DNA from: Amyloporia xantha
Taxonomy: Eukaryota; Basidiomycota; Agaricomycetes; Polyporales; Adustoporiaceae
Assembly: GCA_036971615.1 (NCBI GenBank)
Contig: JAYKKR010000032.1
Coordinates: forward strand, 186,001 to 250,000
Reading direction: 5' to 3'
Length of the DNA stretch: 64,000 bases
Part shown: positions 59,341 to 64,000 of the stretch, piece by piece
Layout of the letters: each line of letters begins with the position of its first letter
How positions within the stretch are numbered: the first letter of the stretch is position 1
Notes under the pieces: model-generated
Databases searched by the model: none
What the model saw: only the letters and a program-made list of their open reading frames with translations
Told to the model about the DNA's origin: nothing
Translations under genes and position numbers: made by a program

Positions 59341-62300
59341 CGCCGCATGACCTCATGCGCGCTTCCTTTCCCCATCTCCCAACCAGAACGGCAACGTACT
59401 TCGGTCATTGCTTCAGGAAGTGGGAGAAACTGCAAGCCAGCAAAGATAGCGGCATTGAGTCGACGAGGCGCACTAGGGTGTCTACGATGGAAGATCTCGA
59501 TGAGTTCCTTTGCGTTTGCTACGTTACGCGCGGGTTCCCAGGACGTATGGGACTCATCGTATCCTTTCCATTTGACAAGGTACTGAAGCTGGTGGCAGAA
59601 TATACGTGAATCTTTGATTCGCTCAACTTCGTACTCGTCTTCGCCTTCGACCTCAATTGGTGGCGGTTCGTCAGGTTCCCGACCCGGGATTTCACTACGC
59701 GTATGCTTGCTGAGCAGGGAGACGTGGAAGACTGGATGAACTGGCACCGATTTGGGTAACTTCAATTCGTAGTCTAAGTCACCGATCTTCCGTGTGACAG
59801 GGAAGGGACCAAGGCGTTTGGGACTTAGCTTTCTGCTCGGCTGTTTCAGCTTCAGATTACGAGCATCCAGCCACACCTTGTCACCAGGTTCGAACACCGG
59901 TGCCTCTTGTACGTGCCTATCATAGTATGTCTTCATGCGCTCAGCAGACAGCTCAAGCGCAGCGCGCGTGTCATCCCGTATTTCCTGCAACAACTTCAAC
60001 CTATCTTCCGCAGCGGGTACCTTCGACATGGGGTTCAAGCGGATTTGGAGATCGGGGTTATAGGCTTGGTTCAGGAAGAAAGGGGAGTAACCGGTTGCAG
60101 AGTGAACTCAATTGTTCAGCGCAAACTCCGCAAAAGGCAACTGCTTCGCCCAATCATCCTGTCTATGGCTGACATAAGCCCTAAGATACTGTTCGATTTC
60201 CTGATTCCACCGCTCTGTCTGCCCGTCTGTCTGAGGGTGAAAGGCCGTTGACATGGCTGGTTCAATATTCATTCCTTTGTAGATCGCATGCAGATACTTT
60301 GACGCAAATTGGGGACCTCGGTCTGATATGACCTTGGCCGGGGCCCCATGATGTGAAAAGACATCGCGTATGTAAAGTTCAGCAGCACCTTCGGCAGTCA
60401 GCGTCTCATGACATGCCGAGAAGTGCACCATCTTGGTGAAGCGATCTGCCGTGACCAGGATTGAATCGAACCCATCGGACTTGGGGAGACCCACGATCAT
60501 ATCGGTGGTGATAACCTGCCAAGGGCGCTCCAGAATCTCATTCGGCTTGAGCGGCCCTTGTGGTTTAGCGGGGAATGTCTTGGTACGGTTGCACGTGTCG
60601 CAGGTGCTTACGTACTCGTTGACGAACTTGGACATTCCCGGCCACCAATAGTTTCGCGATACTAACTCGAGGGTCTTGGCCCGACCAGGGTGACCGGCTG
60701 CAGGTGCATCGTGGTGGATTTTGACAATATCCCGTCGAAGCTCTGCATTCCTTGGGACGTAAACGCACCCTCGAAATAGCAGAAGCCCTTGCTCGGCATT
60801 CCACTCGGTGAAGTCACGCTGTAGGCGGGGCGGGCCTAGATTCTGAATCTTTTCCAAGGCATCCGCCACCTCCTGGTCCTTGTCCGAACATTCTCGAATT
60901 TGCTTCAGCAGCGATTGATCTGCCACAACTGCTGCATGCCCACGCTGCGTGGAGGAAATGCGGAACTGTTCCGGCTTCAGGACAATCTGATCCACGTTGT
61001 CATCGTCATCCCCAACCTGGAGGTCCGGGCGACGAGACAAGGCGTCAGCCTTTCCATTCGACTTGCCCGACTTGTGAGTGATAGTGAAATCGAAGCGGGA
61101 CAGATACAGAGCCCATCTCGCTTGTCGTCGCGTGAGATGCTGAGCCGTGCGCCAATACTCGAGGTTCTTATGATCCGACAGGATCTCGAACGTGTTAGGA
61201 CAACCCTCGAGGTAGTGACGCCAGTCCTCCAAAGCTTCGATTATTAACATCTCCTTGTCGTAGATCTCGTAATTACGTTGGGCAGAATCCATGCCCCGAG
61301 ATCGGTAAGCCACCGGATGCCACTTGCCATCCTCCTGCTTTTGCGAAAGTACGCCACCGGTTGCGTACCCCGAGGCGTCCACCTCTAGTCGCGTTTCCCG
61401 GTCTTGGTCATACAGTGCTAAGACAGGCGTGGTGCTAAAGCAGCGTTTCAGCTCCTCGAATGCAGACTGCTCTTCCTCACCCCACTGCCAGGGCACGTTC
61501 CCAGTTAGACGATCAAGGGGTTGCGTAATTTTCGCAAAGTCCTTGATGAAGCGTCGGTAGAAGTTGGCAAACCCTCGAAACTTTTGGATGTCTTTAACAT
61601 TCCGAGGGGTGGGCCACTCCATGACTCCGTGGATCTTTGCAGGATCCATCGCCACTTCACCATTCCCTACGATCATGCCTAAGTAGTCTGTTTTAGGAAC
61701 GTCCCACTCGCACTTCTCCGGTTTCAGAAAGAGGTCGTTTTTCTGAAGGCGACGTAATACTTCACGGGTGACTTTCTCATGCTCCAGCTTATCCGTAGAG
61801 AAGATGAGAATGTCATCGAGGTAGACCGTGAGTTTTCCTTCTGCAATGAGATCTCCGAAGATGTCATTCATCATTGCTTGGAAGGTCGCCGGAGAATTGG
61901 TGAGACCGAAGAACATAACCGATGGTTCGTACAATCCTCGATTAGTTACAAACGCAGCCTTCCATTCGTCTCCGAGTTTGATCCGCACGTTATTATACCC
62001 CCATCGGATGTTGAACTTTGTAAAGATCGAGGCGCCTTTGAGTTTGTTGACAAGTTCCGAGATCAATGGCAACGGGTAGCGATTTTTGACCGTGATCTCG
62101 TTGAGCCGTCGGTAGTCCTGTACGGGTCGAAGTGATCCATCCTTCTTTTTGATGAAGAAGAAGGGAGAGGATATGGGCGACTTCGATTCCCGTATGTAAC
62201 CTTTGGCCAACTGTTCCTTAAGGAACTTGTTTAGCTCGCCTTGTTCATTGTGCGACAGAGGGTATACCCTTGAATGGAATGTTTTTGCGTCAGGAATCAG

Positions 62301-62711
62301 CTCTATAGCATGATCATAAGGCTTATGCTCTGGAAGTCGTTCCGAGGCTTCTTTGGAGAAGACCTTCAAGAACTCGTGGAACTTTTCCGGCACCATTTCC
62401 TCGACGCTTTTGACCTCTCGCTTCTTGTACTCCTCTTCAGCTAGGACCTGTGAATAGGTATGTCCTGCTGCCACATATAGTTGTGGAGCGCCAGGGAGGT
62501 TGACACCACGCTCCCAGGCTTCAAGAAGGTCGTCTTCGTCCCATTCGACTTTTGGATCCAACTCCGATTCCTCCTCAGGTAATACCTTACTACATACCTT
62601 ACCCTTGGTTGACCATTTGGCTTTCCGCAAACGTTTCTGCGCCGTGGGCCTGTCCCCCGTATCACGCGTAGACGCTGCCTGTTCCGTCTGGCCAACCTGT
62701 CGGGCTTGCAT
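59337..62711 (-). pseudogene. Chromovirus pol (RT-RH-IN-chromodomain), inactivated
   Basis: One frame from 62711 down to 59337, broken by a TGA at 60108-60110. Reverse transcriptase has YRRLNEITVKNRYPLP and the active-site box VYLDDILIF (about residue 296). The first catalytic aspartate, expected in FxKFD, is Asn234 (codon at 62010-62012). RNase H shows EVDASGYATGG, the Glu region IYDKEML and SDHKNLEYW. Integrase has the HHCC finger (HHDAPAAGH then CDTCNRTK) and the D-D-E residues (TDMIVGLP, VISDRGPQF, QTDGQTERW). After the TGA the frame resumes HSATGYSPFFL and runs through the GPF/Y-like module to a chromodomain (YLVKWKGYDESHTSWEP). The chromodomain directs integration to marked chromatin in this group. 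Gag and protease are missing. Confidence 0.88.
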
Positions 62712-62714
62712 CAG

Positions 62715-62905
62715 GAAAAACCCTATTAGTCCCAGGCTGCTCTAAGAGCATCCTAGAGTATCTGGGAGAACTCAGAGCATTCAGACTACTCAGAGTAGCC
62801 AGAGTGCTCTCAGACTACGTCGACATGAGATTTATTTCTCAGGTTAACCCAGAGTGACCTCAGAGTTCTCTGAGAGCACTCTGACATGAGCCTGAGTGGT
62901 CTTTT
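62715..62905. repeat. TCAGAG/CTCTGA motif-rich block
   Basis: CAGAG and CTCTGA variants recur many times in both orientations within 190 bp, giving imperfect hairpins. It abuts the broken 5' side of the chromovirus pol. Confidence 0.5.
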
Positions 62906-63239
62906 GTCGTCTCTCAAACTTCTTGTTTATTTGTATTCAAGCACTCTTAAAGTCATATTATTTGTAATGAGAAACAGCCATATATTCATAGATAATATAC
63001 ACAAAAAAGAATCTAGTACTAGCAGCCATAACAGCGACCTGCAGTGAGGCATACAAATAATAAATGTCAGAAAATCCTAATAGCATGTTCAGTATACACC
63101 AATAAGAAAAGTAGAGCTAAGACGTACACAAGATTGACAGAGATAATCTGCTCATTTTGGACAAAATGTAAGGGAATCTGATAAATGGATTCAGACAGAA
63201 GCGAACGACTTACATGACACATCAGCACTTTTGCATATT
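62906..63239. other. AT-rich, no gene
   Basis: About 330 bp of AT-rich DNA with no frame or motif of note. Confidence 0.5.
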
Positions 63240-63418
63240 CCTGACACCCTGACAGCCCTGACATAATTTCGTCAGGCTGTCAGAGCCGTCAGGCCACAGG
63301 GACATTAGTTTAAAACCAAATATAATAAGGAAAATAAAATGCACTCATACAGAATTGAACCCCAAGACTAAGAAAAACAAGAAGTAAACATTAAGTATGA
63401 CCACTACACCACAAGACC
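63240..63418 (-). repeat. tRNA-derived SINE-like unit, minus
   Basis: On the minus strand from 63418: an A box TGGTGTAGTGG, then a B box in GGTTCAATTC near 63355, then GCATTTTATTTTCC. A tail down to 63240 is packed with CCTGAC/TGTCAGG. It matches the plus-strand unit at 63735 in boxes and in the segment after the B box. RNA polymerase III promoters of this form start SINEs. It is too diverged from a cloverleaf to be called a tRNA gene. Confidence 0.55.
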
Positions 63419-63734
63419 ATAAATATATCAAACTACTTAAACATTATGCTCTGAAGTTTCTCCAAGGGTTTCAATCTATTTGGACTTCAACAAATTTCGA
63501 CTTTTTGACTTCTTTTATATTGAGTCAAATGAAGCCAGATTAGGGAAATACCAATTCAGATACAGACCTATGCAATGCTGATTATCTTCAAAACAATGTC
63601 AAATAGTATTGCATAGACTCCACCATTATAATATATCAGGTTGCATGTAATTCCAAGCCTTGTTAGAGTGCACATATTTGAAGACCCTTGGGGATTAATT
63701 ATGATATATTGATTAAATAGTTAGCTTTAAAGAA
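63419..63734. other. AT-rich spacer between the two SINE-like units
   Basis: About 316 bp, strongly AT-rich, without a coding frame. It lies between the two divergent internal promoters. Confidence 0.45.
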
Positions 63735-63990
63735 GCTGTTATGGTGTAGTGGTTATGTTGTATTCATACTTATCATATATATTAATGCATGAGTTCAATT
63801 CCTGTGAATGGCATTTTATTTTCAGAGTTTTAGTTAGTTCTCTGACAAACACTGACAACCCTGAGCATCCTGACGGGTTTTCTCTGATGGAGTATCTAAC
63901 CCAAACTGACAGCTGGTGTCCTGACATCCCTGACAGGTCCTGAAAGGCCCTGACAAGCCATTTGTCAGGGCTGTCAGGGCATTTGCAGAA
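63735..63990 (+). repeat. tRNA-derived SINE-like unit, plus
   Basis: From 63735: GCTGTTA, A box TGGTGTAGTGG fitting TRGYNNARNNG, B box GTTCAATTC fitting GWTCRANNC at about 63793, and a 3' side TGAATGGCA that can pair in part with the 5' end. The fold is weak, so this is a tRNA-like region and not a working tRNA. A tail with repeated CTGACA, CCTGAC and TGTCAGGG runs to about 63990. It is head to head with the unit at 63240-63418. Confidence 0.55.
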
Positions 63991-64000
63991 GTTCTGATGC

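Larger units (their letters stand above)
56454..62711 (-). mobile_element. Ty3/Gypsy chromovirus, 5' truncated, with nested insertion
   Basis: Orientation is right to left. Present: the connection region before reverse transcriptase, RT, RNase H, integrase, chromodomain, polypurine tract (59326-59340) and one LTR (59325 down to 56454). Absent: the 5' LTR, primer-binding site, gag and aspartic protease; the element stops at about 62711 against a TCAGAG-rich block. The LTR is split by the palindromic element at 56653-58939. With pol interrupted and an RT aspartate changed, the copy is dead. No target duplication can be scored because one end is lost. Confidence 0.85.

Noticed and set aside
63735..63813. 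A functional tRNA gene
   Set aside because: A and B boxes are perfect, but the acceptor stem pairs poorly and no clear anticodon loop can be drawn, so it is treated as a tRNA-derived repeat.

Overview
The window reads as a nuclear segment of a basidiomycete, most likely an agaricomycete. Housekeeping genes of fungal type are cut by many 46-70 bp GT-AG introns. A pair of genes carries the DUF6533 membrane domain, which is known from mushroom-forming fungi. A Ty3/Gypsy chromovirus lies at the right end. I could run no searches, so family names come from motifs read in the translations.

Layout. 0.3-3.1 kb: two decayed F-box/LRR-like genes in tandem. 3.5-4.3 kb: a weak exon series. 5.4-10.6 kb: SQS1 (R3H and G-patch, minus strand) and USE1 (ER SNARE, plus strand), head to head over a 302 bp shared promoter. 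10.8-11.2 kb: a small three-exon gene with an SH3/Tudor-like look. 11.2-17.6 kb: a gene-poor block with a few exon-like islands. 17.6-20.5 kb: a Ser/Pro-rich low-complexity protein. 23.3-27.4 kb: intronless FGAM synthase (ADE6). 27.9-29.6 kb: a Cps1-like family 2 glycosyltransferase. 31.5-32.5 kb: a predicted type I membrane protein. 33.8-35.9 kb: an Ariadne-type RBR ubiquitin ligase, divergent from lysyl-tRNA synthetase (36.2-38.7 kb). 39.2-41.7 kb: Hsp110/SSE1. 42.2-43.6 kb: a single-pass membrane protein. 46.5-49.5 kb: a carnitine acetyltransferase with 13 exons. 50.4-54.1 kb: two tandem DUF6533 genes, the second cut short.

From about 54 kb the DNA becomes repeat-rich. In order it holds a motif-rich block, a broken NFX1/FAP1-like zinc-finger gene, and a Gypsy chromovirus on the minus strand. 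The chromovirus lacks gag and protease, its pol has a nonsense codon, and a catalytic Asp of its reverse transcriptase is changed. Inside its LTR sits a 2,287 bp near-perfect palindrome (arms of about 1,081 bp, 124 bp loop) with a perfect 7 bp target-site duplication. Beyond it are a TCAGAG-rich block and two head-to-head tRNA-derived, SINE-like units with CTGACA-rich tails.

The genes do not form one pathway. They are a typical set of independent fungal genes: RNA processing, ER SNARE, purine synthesis, polysaccharide synthesis, ubiquitination, translation, chaperone and acetyl-carnitine metabolism. Exon maps given for SQS1, USE1, the glycosyltransferase, the 304-aa membrane protein, Ariadne, KRS1, SSE1 and the carnitine acetyltransferase were traced by hand; all join in frame.
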